Positions 32,394-41,537 of a stretch of DNA of 64,000 nt are shown one piece after another (the stretch's first letter is position 1; each line of letters begins with the position of its first letter). The DNA is from VGLO01 sp964599285 (GTDB lineage: Bacteria; Patescibacteriota; Minisyncoccia; Minisyncoccales; Staskawiczbacteraceae): contig CAZREI010000003.1 of assembly GCA_964599285.1 (NCBI GenBank), positions 1-64,000 on the forward strand, read 5' to 3'. Made by a program: the position numbers and the translations under genes. Under the pieces are notes generated by a model that was not told where the DNA came from, did not search any database, and saw only the letters and a list, made by a program, of their open reading frames with translations.

Positions 32394-32549
32394 GGAGTAA
32401 TCACGAATATACAAATTTACGTTAATATACCAATATACAAATGTGCTGGATTGCCACGTCGCTTCGCTCCTCGCAATGACGGACAGAACGGATTTGTATA
32501 TTGGTAAAATTTGTATATTGTTCTAAATTTGTATATTCGTGATTACTCC
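32394..32549. mobile_element. Composite inverted element CE2
   Basis: It begins GGAGTAATCACGAATATACA directly after the sigma gene stop and ends with the exact inverse; the REP unit inside (32448-32481) is in the opposite orientation to that of CE1 (14865-15022). Length is 156 bp against 158 bp for CE1. Confidence 0.85.
32448..32481 (-). repeat. REP-like unit R7
   Basis: Minus-strand CGTCATTGCGAG to GCAATCC unit nested in CE2. Confidence 0.8.
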
Positions 32550-32588
32550 GTTATGTAACAAAAAAGTAGGTTTGGCGTCATCATCGTA

Positions 32589-33413
32589 ATGACCGAGAAA
32601 GAACTCATTTCCAAACTCCAGGAACTCAAACAAATCAAACCCAGCAAAAGCTGGGCTCTTTCGGTTAAAATGAGCATTTTGGATACTCCAGCAGTGCAAG
32701 CCAATCCTATGTCCCAGCCAACCGGCCGCTGGGCGTTTTCTGATTCGGTAAAGTTTCTCTACCAAAGAAAAATGGCTTATGCTTTCGCGGCCTTATTGCT
32801 GGTGATTGCAGGACTGACCAGCGTTATGAACTATACGATTCCAAAACCGGCAACCGTCGCTCAAAACCAGGTCAATGGTTCAAAGCAATCAGCCTCGGCT
32901 TTGGCAGCAGAAGCGGCCTTAAAAAACAGCGTTGAAGCTTTCAAAATGAAATCGCAGAACTTGGCCCAGACCATAAAATATAATCCCAAAAATGCGCCGG
33001 TAGCGATACAAGAAATAAAAGACGCGGCTAAACATTTGACCGACGCGATCCAAAAAAATCCACAATTAGCAAAAACCGTCGCTCTGGATATTAACAACAG
33101 CAACAAAACTTACTTGGATGTACTGGCTGGTAGCGCGAGAGATGAAGTAAAGCAAGATGTTTCCGATACCCTTGAAAAGACTCTGGTTAAACAGTTGATC
33201 GAGGACGCGAGGAATGAATCCTTAACCCCGGATCGCAAGGCTGTGGTAGATATGGCGGAAACACTTGAGGCAAAGGGTGATTATGCTAATGCATTGGTAA
33301 ATATGTTAGTATTGGAAAATGGCAGTAAACCTTCAGATAGTAAAGAAGATAATAAAGCAACTCCCAGCCCAACAGACAGTCCGGATAACAATAACGTAAA
33401 TGCGCATAATTGA
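32589..33413 (+). CDS. Probable membrane anti-sigma factor
   Basis: 274 aa. A short cytoplasmic part (about 1-60, KELISKLQELKQIKPSKSWA) would bind sigma. One membrane span follows at about 63-82 (AYAFAALLLVIAGLTSVMNY). The outer part is helical (about 95-235, with repeated A-L-K-N, TLEKTLVKQLIEDARNESLT) and ends in a Ser/Asp/Asn-rich tail. The topology and position after an ECF-like sigma gene are those of anti-sigma proteins, and the outer part recalls DUF5667-type domains. No classical zinc anti-sigma motif is present. CE2 now separates it from the sigma gene, but no terminator does. Confidence 0.65.
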   Translation: MTEKELISKLQELKQIKPSKSWALSVKMSILDTPAVQANPMSQPTGRWAFSDSVKFLYQRKMAYAFAALLLVIAGLTSVMNYTIPKPATVAQNQVNGSKQSASALAAEAALKNSVEAFKMKSQNLAQTIKYNPKNAPVAIQEIKDAAKHLTDAIQKNPQLAKTVALDINNSNKTYLDVLAGSARDEVKQDVSDTLEKTLVKQLIEDARNESLTPDRKAVVDMAETLEAKGDYANALVNMLVLENGSKPSDSKEDNKATPSPTDSPDNNNVNAHN

Positions 33414-33441
33414 TACAATCTATCGTGCTTTTGCGCCCATC

Positions 33442-33512
33442 CGTCATTGCGCAAAGTCGCGAGCGAGGCCAGCTTTGCTGAATCGCCCGACTCAGGCGCA
33501 CCGAAGCAATCT
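33442..33512 (+). repeat. REP-like unit R8, enlarged
   Basis: Ends CGTCATTGCG and GCAATCT with about 45 bp of GC-rich palindromic material between. It is the first of several repeats filling the gene-free stretch 33414-34009. Confidence 0.7.
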
Positions 33513-33526
33513 TATTTTTGTGAGAT

Positions 33527-33570
33527 AGATTGCCGCGTGTCCGGCTTGCGAACCGGCACTCGCAATGACG
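33527..33570 (-). repeat. REP-like unit R9
   Basis: Minus-strand unit facing R8 head to head; CCGGCTTGCGAACCGG palindrome inside. Confidence 0.7.
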
Positions 33571-33676
33571 AGAGAAGAGTTACTAATTAAAAATTGGATA
33601 AGTCGCTGGGTTGTGGTCATTACGTAAGATTGCAACCGAAAGCGCTCTTAATGGCTTTGTTTTTCTCTCGTTTAAT

Positions 33677-33849
33677 ACCTTGAATTACGAAATGCTTTCG
33701 AGGTATTTTTCCAGAATTTGGAGATAGAAATTTGATAGAATTTTTATGCTTAGCCACGCATAAGCATAAAAATTATAGCGAATTTATAGCCCAAATTCTG
33801 GAAAAAGACCCGAAAAAAGCATTTAAATGTGCATTTTGTAATTTAAGGT
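33677..33849 (-). mobile_element. Foldback element PE170, copy E (reversed)
   Basis: Arms ACCTTGAATTACGAAATGC / GCATTTTGTAATTTAAGGT. The inner order is reversed relative to the other copies (GAGATAGAAATTTGATAG comes first), so the element is inserted on the minus strand. The centre carries the ATGCTTAGCC..GCATAAGCAT hairpin as in copy B. The remaining gap 33850-34009 is AT-rich with TAATTCGTAATTCG words and shows no gene. Confidence 0.8.
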
Positions 33850-34009
33850 TTAATACGTTAGGAAAATAAGGGCATTAAGAGACAATAAGGTCGACGCGAC
33901 GAGAAAAACACATAACACAAAAAACAAAAATCCCAAGAATTACCAATCACATTGAGTTACAAATTCGTAATTCGGTAACATTCGTAATTCGTAGGATATT
34001 ATATTAAAA

Positions 34010-37000
34010 ATGAATATTAAACAAACAATTATCACAGCCACGGTCGCTTTGACTATGGTTGCCATGATTGCTCCTTTGTCTGCTGGCGCCGTTACCACGG
34101 CTGATTTGCAGGCTCAGATTGCAGCCTTACAGGCTCAATTGAATGCACAGAACCAGGTTCAAGGTTCCAGCAACGTGCCTTCAGCTTGTGTTGGCATCAC
34201 CTTCACCAGAAACTTGAGAATACATTCGATTGGTGCAGATGTAAGATGCTTACAAGCAGCTATGAATGCTTTAGGCTACACAGTTTCAGCATCGGGAGCA
34301 GGCTCAGTTGGCAATGAAACAACTACCTTTGGTCCAAAAACCTTGGTAGCGGTTAATCATTGGCAAGTAGCCGTGTTAGGATCATCTGCAACACAGTTTG
34401 GTCCTTTGTCACGAGCTAAATTAAACGCTTGGTTGGCTGGTTTGACAACCGGCAATACCGGAAATACTGGTAACACCGGAAACACTGGCAATACCGGAAA
34501 TACCGGAACCCAGGGTTCTGGTCCAGTTACCGTTGCCCTTTCTGCCGACAACCCAAATGCGGGAGTTATCGTTGGAGGTCAGGCAACTGCTGATTTATTG
34601 CATGTTACCTTTTCGGGTAGCGGCACCGTTACTTCTTTGATGCTGACCCGCTCTGGTGTTTCAGATCAAAACACTCTGACAAATGTTTATTTGTATGATG
34701 GAAACACCCGTATTACTGATGGGTACTCTTTCAATATAAATGGAACGCTTGTTATGAACGGTCTTAACATCACCGTAGCAGGATCTCACGAAATTTCCGT
34801 AAAAGCCGACGTCGCTTCTCTTAACGGAAGCGCAACCGTTGCCGTTGCAGTAACCAGTTACACGGTTAATAACACAGCAACTCCGGTAACTGTTCAAGGC
34901 ACCACTTTTGCAGTTATTAGCGGTTCTACGCTGGCCACAGCTTATCTTGGCGCTAATACCGTATACAACAGCAACACCCAAGTAACCGTAAATGCTGGCA
35001 CATCAGGATACACATTCTGGTCAGCTCCTTTACAGATTAACACAAGAGCTATTTGGTTAAAGACCGCAGCCTTCAAAATGGTAGGCTCCGCTCCTTCAGA
35101 TGCTCTTTCAAATCTGAAAGTGTTTATTGACGGCGTTGACACCGGCAAAATCGGCACCGTGGTGGCTATTAATGGCTCAAATTACGTAGTGTTTGATTTG
35201 ACATCGGCCCCAATAAGTCTGGCCACCGGTTCACACACGGTTGACATGAGAGCTGATATCCAAAAAGGAACCAACAGAACCGTTCAAATATCAGTTCAGC
35301 AAGCTTCTGACTTCACTATTTTTGATCCGCAAATCGGCGTTAATATCGCTTTGTTGGGCGCCAGCGGAGCGGCTTTCAGTACCAACACCGGAGCTAACGT
35401 CATGATAGCTACTGGTTCAGCAACGGTTGTTGTAGATCCAGCCTTTAACGCTCAAACCAATATTTCTGGTGGGGCGGCAAATGCTGTAATTGGTAAATTT
35501 ATCATCCATCCTTATGGAGAAGATGTTAAAGTTACCAGCTTGCAGGTTACGCCTACCTTGTCAAATTTGGCAAGCGTTGGAAGCGTTACTGTTGTTAACT
35601 CTGCCACATCGCAATCACTTACAGTTTCAAGTAATGCAGGCTTTGTAGTCGGCAATTCTGTTACTGTTACAAGTGCTACAGGGGCGGCAGTGGGAACGGT
35701 TACTGCTCTTACCGGCACAACTGGTATGACGGTTAACTTCACAACAGCACCTGGTTCAACATCTGTAACACTGTACGTAAAAGACACGGGACTAAACAAC
35801 GTAACATTGTACTTCAATGGTTCACAAGTCGGTTCACAGCAAAGTACCGCTACTTCAGGCAGTGCTCTTACTTACCAGCTTGGCTCTCAAATGATTGCTC
35901 CAGCCGGACAAGACAGTTGGATTGAAGTTAGGACAGATCTTCAGGGAAGCACCAATACTGCCTATGGAGCTGGCACCATTGTTGTAACTTTGCCTGCTGA
36001 AACTACCAATGCCCAGGGACAAAGCTCACAAAATACCGTGGGCGTTCCAACATCAGCAGTTTCAACCAACGGCCTTTCAATCCAGACTGGATTATTGGCT
36101 GTTTCAAAGAACTCGGCATACTTGAATCAAAGTATTTCTCCAAATACGGCTGGTGTGAAAATTGGTTCATACATTATCCAGAACCAAAGCACATCTGAAT
36201 CAATCAGATTGACATCATACAGCATTGTTACCGGAACCGGTACTACTCCTACTAACAGCGGAGGAACTATCGGAGGAGGTTCTGGAGCCCCTACTATCAA
36301 TAACTTCTCTGCGTTGAGAACATCTGATACTACCGGTTCAGGAGCAACTCCAATTCAGTTTTCGGGAACAGGTACTGGATTTACTTCAACTGATGTATTT
36401 TCAGTAAATGATACCTTGGCTCCGGGAGCTTCTATGATATTGGATATTTTTGCCAATACCAGCACAGCTACCAGTGGAGGTATTACCACCACGCTTAACG
36501 TTACGTCAATTGGTTCAGTTGATAACATTTCAACTTCCAGCGGAGCAAAGAGCGGACAGATACTTACCTTGGGCACCGGCACCATTGCTAACCCACCAAC
36601 TTTGGTAGTATCTTCAACTACTCCAGCTCAATACATTGCAACCGCGGGCGGAGCAACCAATGCCTCGCAAGCAACCTTTAACTTTGTTACTAATGGAAGC
36701 GGATCTGCGACCATCACCGAATTGAAGTTCACAGTTTCTGGTGGCGACGCATCTCCTTCTAACACGGTTACTAATGTTTGCGTAGGTTCAGTGTGTGCTC
36801 AACCAGTTGCGGGTACCGCGGATGTAACTGGTCTTAGCCTTGCTGTTCCAAACGGAGGCGGAGGACTGACTCAAAATGTTTTGATGTCATACTCTTCAGT
36901 TGGAACCACGGGACTTCCTCAACCATACAATTCAGCTGTTTCCCTTGCGTATGTTAAGTACACTTCAGGTGGAGTGACCAATACGCTTTGTACATCAACA

Positions 37001-37606
37001 TTGGGTTGTACTGGAGGAGCTCACGATCCTATCTTGACAGCAGTTGCTGCTCCTACCTTAACCTTGGTAGGTTCTAAGCCTAGTCTAACCGTTGCCGTAG
37101 GTGGTAACGCCGGATTACAGCTTGGCCAAGAAAACAAGATTGGTGAAGTGACTGTTTCTGCTGATGCAAAAGGCAACATAAAAGTACAGCAAATTGTATT
37201 TAACCTTTCTGCAAGCGGATACTCAGGCAGTGCTCCTTCTTGGGCGACAACAGGTATGCGTCTTGCTAATGGTTCAACCACCATTACGGGTTCATACTGT
37301 ACCGGTACTAACCCTGGCAGTGGTGCTAGCGTAGTAACTTGTATCTTTAACAGCACCGGCGCAAGCGGAGGCTCGACAGGATACCAATACGACTACACGG
37401 TTGCCGCAGGTCAGTCACAAGTATTCAGCTTGTACGACACACCTTCTTCGGTGTCGTCAACTACCACGGTAAGCGTTTCGTCTTCAGTAACTCAAGGTTC
37501 TTTCTTGTGGGATGACACTTCAACGAATGGTGGAACTGGTTCAACTGGTTTGACTGGTACCAACATTTACAACTTCCCAACCAACAGTTACTCAATTCAC
37601 CAGTAA
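34010..37606 (+). CDS. Large secreted S-layer-like protein with peptidoglycan-binding domain
   Basis: 1198 aa. Signal peptide 1-27 (ending LSAGA). Then a short coiled coil (LQAQIAALQAQLNAQ), a peptidoglycan-binding fold at about 60-145 (GADVRCLQAAMNALG, FGPKT, FGPLSRAKLNAWL), a GNT-repeat linker (about 147-167), and about 1000 residues of Thr/Ser/Gly/Asn-rich beta-sandwich-like repeats with no Lys-rich or membrane stretch. Cys pairs (CVGSVCAQ, CTSTLGC) suggest disulfides outside the cell. The composition, size and single-gene layout fit a main surface-layer or adhesin-like protein, held by the wall-binding domain. Codon use is notably uniform, as expected for a strongly expressed gene. A 42-bp palindromic terminator follows. 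Confidence 0.8.
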   Translation: MNIKQTIITATVALTMVAMIAPLSAGAVTTADLQAQIAALQAQLNAQNQVQGSSNVPSACVGITFTRNLRIHSIGADVRCLQAAMNALGYTVSASGAGSVGNETTTFGPKTLVAVNHWQVAVLGSSATQFGPLSRAKLNAWLAGLTTGNTGNTGNTGNTGNTGNTGTQGSGPVTVALSADNPNAGVIVGGQATADLLHVTFSGSGTVTSLMLTRSGVSDQNTLTNVYLYDGNTRITDGYSFNINGTLVMNGLNITVAGSHEISVKADVASLNGSATVAVAVTSYTVNNTATPVTVQGTTFAVISGSTLATAYLGANTVYNSNTQVTVNAGTSGYTFWSAPLQINTRAIWLKTAAFKMVGSAPSDALSNLKVFIDGVDTGKIGTVVAINGSNYVVFDLTSAPISLATGSHTVDMRADIQKGTNRTVQISVQQASDFTIFDPQIGVNIALLGASGAAFSTNTGANVMIATGSATVVVDPAFNAQTNISGGAANAVIGKFIIHPYGEDVKVTSLQVTPTLSNLASVGSVTVVNSATSQSLTVSSNAGFVVGNSVTVTSATGAAVGTVTALTGTTGMTVNFTTAPGSTSVTLYVKDTGLNNVTLYFNGSQVGSQQSTATSGSALTYQLGSQMIAPAGQDSWIEVRTDLQGSTNTAYGAGTIVVTLPAETTNAQGQSSQNTVGVPTSAVSTNGLSIQTGLLAVSKNSAYLNQSISPNTAGVKIGSYIIQNQSTSESIRLTSYSIVTGTGTTPTNSGGTIGGGSGAPTINNFSALRTSDTTGSGATPIQFSGTGTGFTSTDVFSVNDTLAPGASMILDIFANTSTATSGGITTTLNVTSIGSVDNISTSSGAKSGQILTLGTGTIANPPTLVVSSTTPAQYIATAGGATNASQATFNFVTNGSGSATITELKFTVSGGDASPSNTVTNVCVGSVCAQPVAGTADVTGLSLAVPNGGGGLTQNVLMSYSSVGTTGLPQPYNSAVSLAYVKYTSGGVTNTLCTSTLGCTGGAHDPILTAVAAPTLTLVGSKPSLTVAVGGNAGLQLGQENKIGEVTVSADAKGNIKVQQIVFNLSASGYSGSAPSWATTGMRLANGSTTITGSYCTGTNPGSGASVVTCIFNSTGASGGSTGYQYDYTVAAGQSQVFSLYDTPSSVSSTTTVSVSSSVTQGSFLWDDTSTNGGTGSTGLTGTNIYNFPTNSYSIHQ
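34448..34511 (+). repeat. Tandem GNT codon repeat
   Basis: About seven 9-bp units of the GGCAATACC/GGAAATACT type code for a Gly-Asn-Thr linker. Units differ at third positions, so the repeat is kept at protein level and is not freshly expanded. Confidence 0.8.
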
Positions 37607-37650
37607 TCTGAATTGATTTCCCTTGCCTTTCTGGTACATTGGCTGAAGGG

Positions 37651-37692
37651 ATAAAATCAAAAAGCCGCCAATTGGCGGCTTTTTGATTTTAT
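37651..37692. terminator. 42-bp perfect palindrome, bidirectional terminator
   Basis: ATAAAATCAAAAAGCCGCCA pairs with its exact inverse; the inner stem AAAAAGCCGCC / GGCGGCTTTTT has a U-tract. It ends the S-layer-like gene, and its right arm overlaps the next promoter. Confidence 0.9.
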
Positions 37693-37700
37693 GATAGAAT
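37672..37700 (+). promoter_or_regulatory. Promoter overlapping the terminator
   Basis: TTGGCG, a 17-bp spacer, TAGAAT ending 6 nt before the ATG at 37707. The -35 box is part of the terminator's right arm. Confidence 0.5.
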
Positions 37701-37706
37701 CAAAAA

Positions 37707-38705
37707 ATGAAGAAAATATTATTGGCTGTACTGTTTTCGATAGTATTAGTGGGCATAGGCGGTTTGATTGGATATGCCCTTGGTTTTAATTATGAACAGG
37801 AGGTTTTAAATAAAAAATTGGCGGTTATTCGGCCATTGCGTTCAAATGACTCGTCTTACAAGTTTATTAATCCCCTCCTTTTGTATATTATCCCTTCTTC
37901 TGACCAGCAGGCGGGACTTGTCTCTTTGAAAAATAAGCTTAGCGCGCTCATCAGCCAAAATAAAAAAGACGGTCTGGAAGACGCCTCAATATATTTTTCG
38001 GATCTGAATCATGGCCGATGGATTGGCATCAACCAAAACGATGCTTATAATCCCGCCAGCATGTTAAAAGTGGCGATCATGGTGGCCTATCTTAAAGATT
38101 CGGAAAACAATCCCAAGACCTTGAATCTGATGCTGACCTACACCAAAAGCATAGATGATTTTGTCCGGCAGGACCAGTCTGACACTTTGTCTGAATTGAA
38201 AATCGGCGGCAGTTATCAAACTGGCGACTTAATCAATAAAATGATTATTAACTCAGACAACGGCGCTGCCTATCTTTTGCTTAACAACATCAACCAATCA
38301 AGCATAGATTCCATTTTTACCGCGCTCAATCTGCAAAATCCCAATGTCATCGGCAATAGCTACACTATTTCCCCGCGCGAATATTCATTTTTTTTCAGGA
38401 TATTATATAGTGCCACTTATTTGTCTGAAACCGATTCCGAAAAGGCTTTAAAAATTCTTTCCGGAGCAACATTCAAAGAGGGGTTGAAGGGCTCAATTCC
38501 CGACACTGTTTTGGCAGCCCACAAATTCGGCGAACGCGTTATTAGTCCGCAAGAAGTTGAGCTCCACGATTGCGGCATTATTTATTATCCAAAAAATCCG
38601 TATCTACTATGCGTGATGACCAAGGGAAGTTCGCTGGATACTTTAAAAAACACTATCAAGGGCATTTCCCAAATTGTTTACCAAAATTACGCGAGTACAC
38701 AGTAA
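37707..38705 (+). CDS. Class A beta-lactamase-like serine hydrolase
   Basis: 332 aa. N-terminal membrane anchor or signal (about 4-27), then a penicillin-recognising fold: SxxK as PASMLKV (Ser at about 118), SDN as INSDNGAAYLL (about 190), and HKFGER in the place of the third K-T-G motif. The class A type Glu loop is not clear. It could be a cell-wall peptidase or a degenerate lactamase; true antibiotic hydrolysis cannot be claimed. The gene is transcribed from a near-leaderless promoter and ends one base before the stop of the convergent O-antigen ligase gene. Confidence 0.8.
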   Translation: MKKILLAVLFSIVLVGIGGLIGYALGFNYEQEVLNKKLAVIRPLRSNDSSYKFINPLLLYIIPSSDQQAGLVSLKNKLSALISQNKKDGLEDASIYFSDLNHGRWIGINQNDAYNPASMLKVAIMVAYLKDSENNPKTLNLMLTYTKSIDDFVRQDQSDTLSELKIGGSYQTGDLINKMIINSDNGAAYLLLNNINQSSIDSIFTALNLQNPNVIGNSYTISPREYSFFFRILYSATYLSETDSEKALKILSGATFKEGLKGSIPDTVLAAHKFGERVISPQEVELHDCGIIYYPKNPYLLCVMTKGSSLDTLKNTIKGISQIVYQNYASTQ

Positions 38706-41030
38706 CTATTTGGGGAGAGTCTGCAAAAATGCTTCCACGTTTTGTTTTGACTGCGGAGAAAGCCGCAAGACAGTCAGCGCTTCCTGGCGAGCTTTTGCGT
38801 ATTGGCCGGTTTGGCGATAAAAAAATGCTAGCGAAGAATGGTATTGGGGATTATTTTGGTTTTTTGCAACAAGTTTTTCGTATACAGAAACCAAATTTTG
38901 ATAATCAGAAACAGACCCATAGGCATTTGATAATTCCAATAAACTTGCTTCTGTGGTAATGTCATATCCTTTTTGATTGGATTTTAGTATGGTTTTGTCG
39001 GCATCAGTGCCATCTTTTAAATATATTTTTGAAAGCCCTAAATACCACCAGCAATCTGGGAAAGCGGAATTTATGGTGATGCATTCTTGGGAATATTGTT
39101 TGGCACCTTGGTAGTTACCGGCGACTATTTGGAGCTTAGCGAGTCCAACTAATATTTCTTGGTGTCTTGGAGATAGTTGCAGGGCTTTGTTTAAATAATT
39201 TTTTGCCTCTGTTAACAGGCTGTTTTTTGTTTCAATATTTTTTTCTTGTTCAGCTAAGATAGTTGCAGCGTTTCCTAAAAAAATCCAGTAGCGAGTATAA
39301 AGGGGTTGTATTTTTATGGCCTGGCTAATAACTTCTACGCCTTTTTTTAAATATGCCCTGCTATATTCCGGATAATCACCATTGCAGGATTTTACAAAGT
39401 CACCGTATTCCAGCCTTGTGTAAGAATCCAAAAAACTATGATATTGCAATTGCATGTCCATTAAGGCAAAGGCCGCGGCGCAATTTTTCTGGTTGACAAG
39501 GTCTTGAGCTTTGTTTGCTTGGCCGTTGATGTAAAAAGGCAGAAGATTGTATTGCCAGAGAAACCATATTAGCAAAATAAATAAGAAAGCAAATATTGTT
39601 TTTCTTCCACCGTCATTGCGAGCGAAGCGAAGCAATCTATCAAATAGATTTAACGAGATTGCTTCGCTGCGGCTCGCAATGACGGACGTTTTGATTCTTG
39701 AATGATCAGTAAGGTACAGACTGTAACCAATGATAAGAAAAAATATAAGATACGTGGCAAAGGAATCAAAGCCAAATAAGTTTGCAATGAAATATCCGAT
39801 TAACGTTGCCTGTATCCCGTGCGCCAATAGTTTTTGATGCTCACTTTCGCTAGCGGATTTTTGCTGATTTTTCAGTTTGTTTAGCTGCCAAAACAAGGCG
39901 ACAAAAAAAAGCAAATAAGTGATTAAAGCAAAAATTCCCGCATCGCTTATTGTTTGAAAAATGATATTATGTGCTTTGTCCCACCAACTGATGTCGGTAT
40001 TTAAATAAGGGATGGCAGGATTATAATATTTATCAAATCCAACGGAAAAATTCTCCGGTCCGTAGCCCAAAAGAAGCCTATCTTTTACGATGTGCAAATC
40101 GATCTGCCAAGCGGCAAAGCGCGGGTCGCTGATTAATTTTTTGACTGACAACCTTGATATGATTGGCTCAAATAATCTACTTTGTTCTAGGAATTTTGGA
40201 TATTGATCAATGGCGCTGACATAAAAAATTACGCCACCTGCCAAAATGGCAAGGCCAACAATAATTGGCTTTATAACCTTCATTTTTTTGGGATACAGCA
40301 GCAAAAAATACAATAATCCCAGCGCCATGCCCAAATAAACGGCGCGGGCGCCGGATATTAACATAACGTGAAGAAATAGAATCAGAGAGAAAAAATAAAA
40401 GATTTTTTTTGTTTTACCCGAATGAGAATGAAAGGGTTCTTTTATGCCAAGAGACAATGTGATAAAAGATAACAGCAAAAGATAGGTTGCCAAAATATCC
40501 GGGTTTCCCATGGTTGATGGCGGCCGGTATGGCGCCGGCGCAAATAAAGAGCCCAAGAGTCCATAGTATTGAATAATAGCTATCAAAGAAACGAATACTC
40601 CAATAATAATTGAAACGAGCCAGGCGTTTTCCCAATCGCCATTATCAAATAACATAAAGACTAAGATTGCAAAAACAAAATAAAAAGCAAAGGTGATAAA
40701 TCCACCGCTTCTATACGGACTTCCCCAAAAACTAAAATACGGATCAACGGAAAAAATGCTCGCTAATAAGAATATGATAAAAAGCGCCGCCAAAAGCCAA
40801 ACCAGCACGTTTTTTTTAAGAATTGGCAGGTGAAGTTCTTGTTTTCTGAAAAAATATTGATAAGCAAATAAAAACAAAAGTATTGCCAAAATACTTCTGA
40901 AAATGATGGTTTTTCCCCAATCTGCCGGAAAAAAATAAGGTGGAAAAGTTAAGATAGGTAGCGCCAATATGATAAAAAAACCTATGGCATATAACCAGCG
41001 GAATTTATGAGAAAATACATTGTTTTTCAT
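38706..41030 (-). CDS. O-antigen ligase-like membrane protein with TPR tail
   Basis: 774 aa. Residues 1-440 form a multi-span WaaL/Wzy-type domain with the characteristic periplasmic loop (LLLGYGPENFSVGFDKYYNP, then WWDKAHNIIFQTISDAGIFA). Residues 500-774 carry TPR repeats (ALQLSPRHQEILVGLAKLQI, PDCWWYLGLSKIYLKDG, YHSSLAFFYRQTGQYAKARQ). Such ligase-TPR fusions attach glycans to lipid or protein outside the membrane; pilin-type glycosylation is one option. Residues near 446-470 (SVIASRSEAIS...RLLRFARNDGG) are read from a pair of REP units inserted in frame between two membrane spans. It sits next to, but opposite, the polysaccharide operon it probably serves. Confidence 0.85.
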   Translation of the reverse strand: MKNNVFSHKFRWLYAIGFFIILALPILTFPPYFFPADWGKTIIFRSILAILLFLFAYQYFFRKQELHLPILKKNVLVWLLAALFIIFLLASIFSVDPYFSFWGSPYRSGGFITFAFYFVFAILVFMLFDNGDWENAWLVSIIIGVFVSLIAIIQYYGLLGSLFAPAPYRPPSTMGNPDILATYLLLLSFITLSLGIKEPFHSHSGKTKKIFYFFSLILFLHVMLISGARAVYLGMALGLLYFLLLYPKKMKVIKPIIVGLAILAGGVIFYVSAIDQYPKFLEQSRLFEPIISRLSVKKLISDPRFAAWQIDLHIVKDRLLLGYGPENFSVGFDKYYNPAIPYLNTDISWWDKAHNIIFQTISDAGIFALITYLLFFVALFWQLNKLKNQQKSASESEHQKLLAHGIQATLIGYFIANLFGFDSFATYLIFFLIIGYSLYLTDHSRIKTSVIASRSEAISLNLFDRLLRFARNDGGRKTIFAFLFILLIWFLWQYNLLPFYINGQANKAQDLVNQKNCAAAFALMDMQLQYHSFLDSYTRLEYGDFVKSCNGDYPEYSRAYLKKGVEVISQAIKIQPLYTRYWIFLGNAATILAEQEKNIETKNSLLTEAKNYLNKALQLSPRHQEILVGLAKLQIVAGNYQGAKQYSQECITINSAFPDCWWYLGLSKIYLKDGTDADKTILKSNQKGYDITTEASLLELSNAYGSVSDYQNLVSVYEKLVAKNQNNPQYHSSLAFFYRQTGQYAKARQEALTVLRLSPQSKQNVEAFLQTLPK
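39611..39684. repeat. Head-to-head REP pair R10/R11 inside the ligase gene
   Basis: Unit 39611-39638 on plus and 39656-39684 on minus face each other, making a 74-bp foldback. It is translated in frame on the minus strand without a stop. Confidence 0.85.
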
Positions 41031-41098
41031 TTTATTTTGTGTTATAAATCAAGGAATATACGATTACGTAATCATACAAACTAAAAACCTAAAAGGCA

Positions 41099-41536
41099 AT
41101 GAAAAAAGTAGTGATTACTTCTGGCTACTTTAATCCGCTTCACATCGGACATATGAATTTATTTAAAGAAGCTAAAGAACTCGGAGATTTTTTAGTTGTT
41201 ATTGTTAACAGTGACGAGCAGGTAAAAATAAAGGGAAGTGTTCCATTTATGCCGCAAGAAGAAAGGATGGAAATAGTAAGAGCTCTAAGGTACGCTGACG
41301 ATGTCGTTTTATCAATTGACAAGGACAGCACAGTTGCAAAAAGCTTGCAAATGGTTGCTAAAAAATATCCCGGCCAATTGCTGTTCGCGAAGGGTGGCGA
41401 TAGAAATGCCGACAATATGCCCGAAAGCGAAAAAAAAGTCTGTAAAGAGTTTGGGATAAAAATAATTGATGGAGTAGGCGGTAGTAAAATACAAAGTTCT
41501 TCCCAATTATTAAAAAACGTAATTAAAAACAAATAA
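41099..41536 (+). CDS. Cytidylyltransferase-like nucleotidyltransferase
   Basis: 145 aa. The N-terminus holds the H-x-G-H signature in SGYFNPLHIGHMNLFKEA (about 8-25); the later IQSSSQLLK is the counterpart of the ISSTxI motif, and AKGGDRNADNMPESE resembles HldE/TagD-type enzymes. It activates a sugar- or polyol-phosphate with CTP or ATP to a nucleotide sugar or alditol. First gene of the polysaccharide operon; it is 1 bp from the next gene. The exact substrate (glycerol phosphate, heptose phosphate) cannot be told. Confidence 0.85.
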   Translation: MKKVVITSGYFNPLHIGHMNLFKEAKELGDFLVVIVNSDEQVKIKGSVPFMPQEERMEIVRALRYADDVVLSIDKDSTVAKSLQMVAKKYPGQLLFAKGGDRNADNMPESEKKVCKEFGIKIIDGVGGSKIQSSSQLLKNVIKNK

Positions 41537-41537
41537 C

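Noticed and set aside
33571..33676. Possible small RNA or tRNA in the gap before the S-layer-like gene
   Set aside because: No cloverleaf, T-loop sequence or clear promoter-terminator pair is visible; the sequence looks like worn REP material.
34448..34511. Short tandem repeat that could suggest a CRISPR array
   Set aside because: The 9-bp units are adjacent without spacers and code for a Gly-Asn-Thr linker in frame.
37707..38705. True beta-lactamase resistance gene
   Set aside because: The S-x-x-K and S-D-N motifs fit, but the third motif is HKFGER rather than K-T-G and the Omega-loop Glu is not evident; a wall-related hydrolase is as likely.
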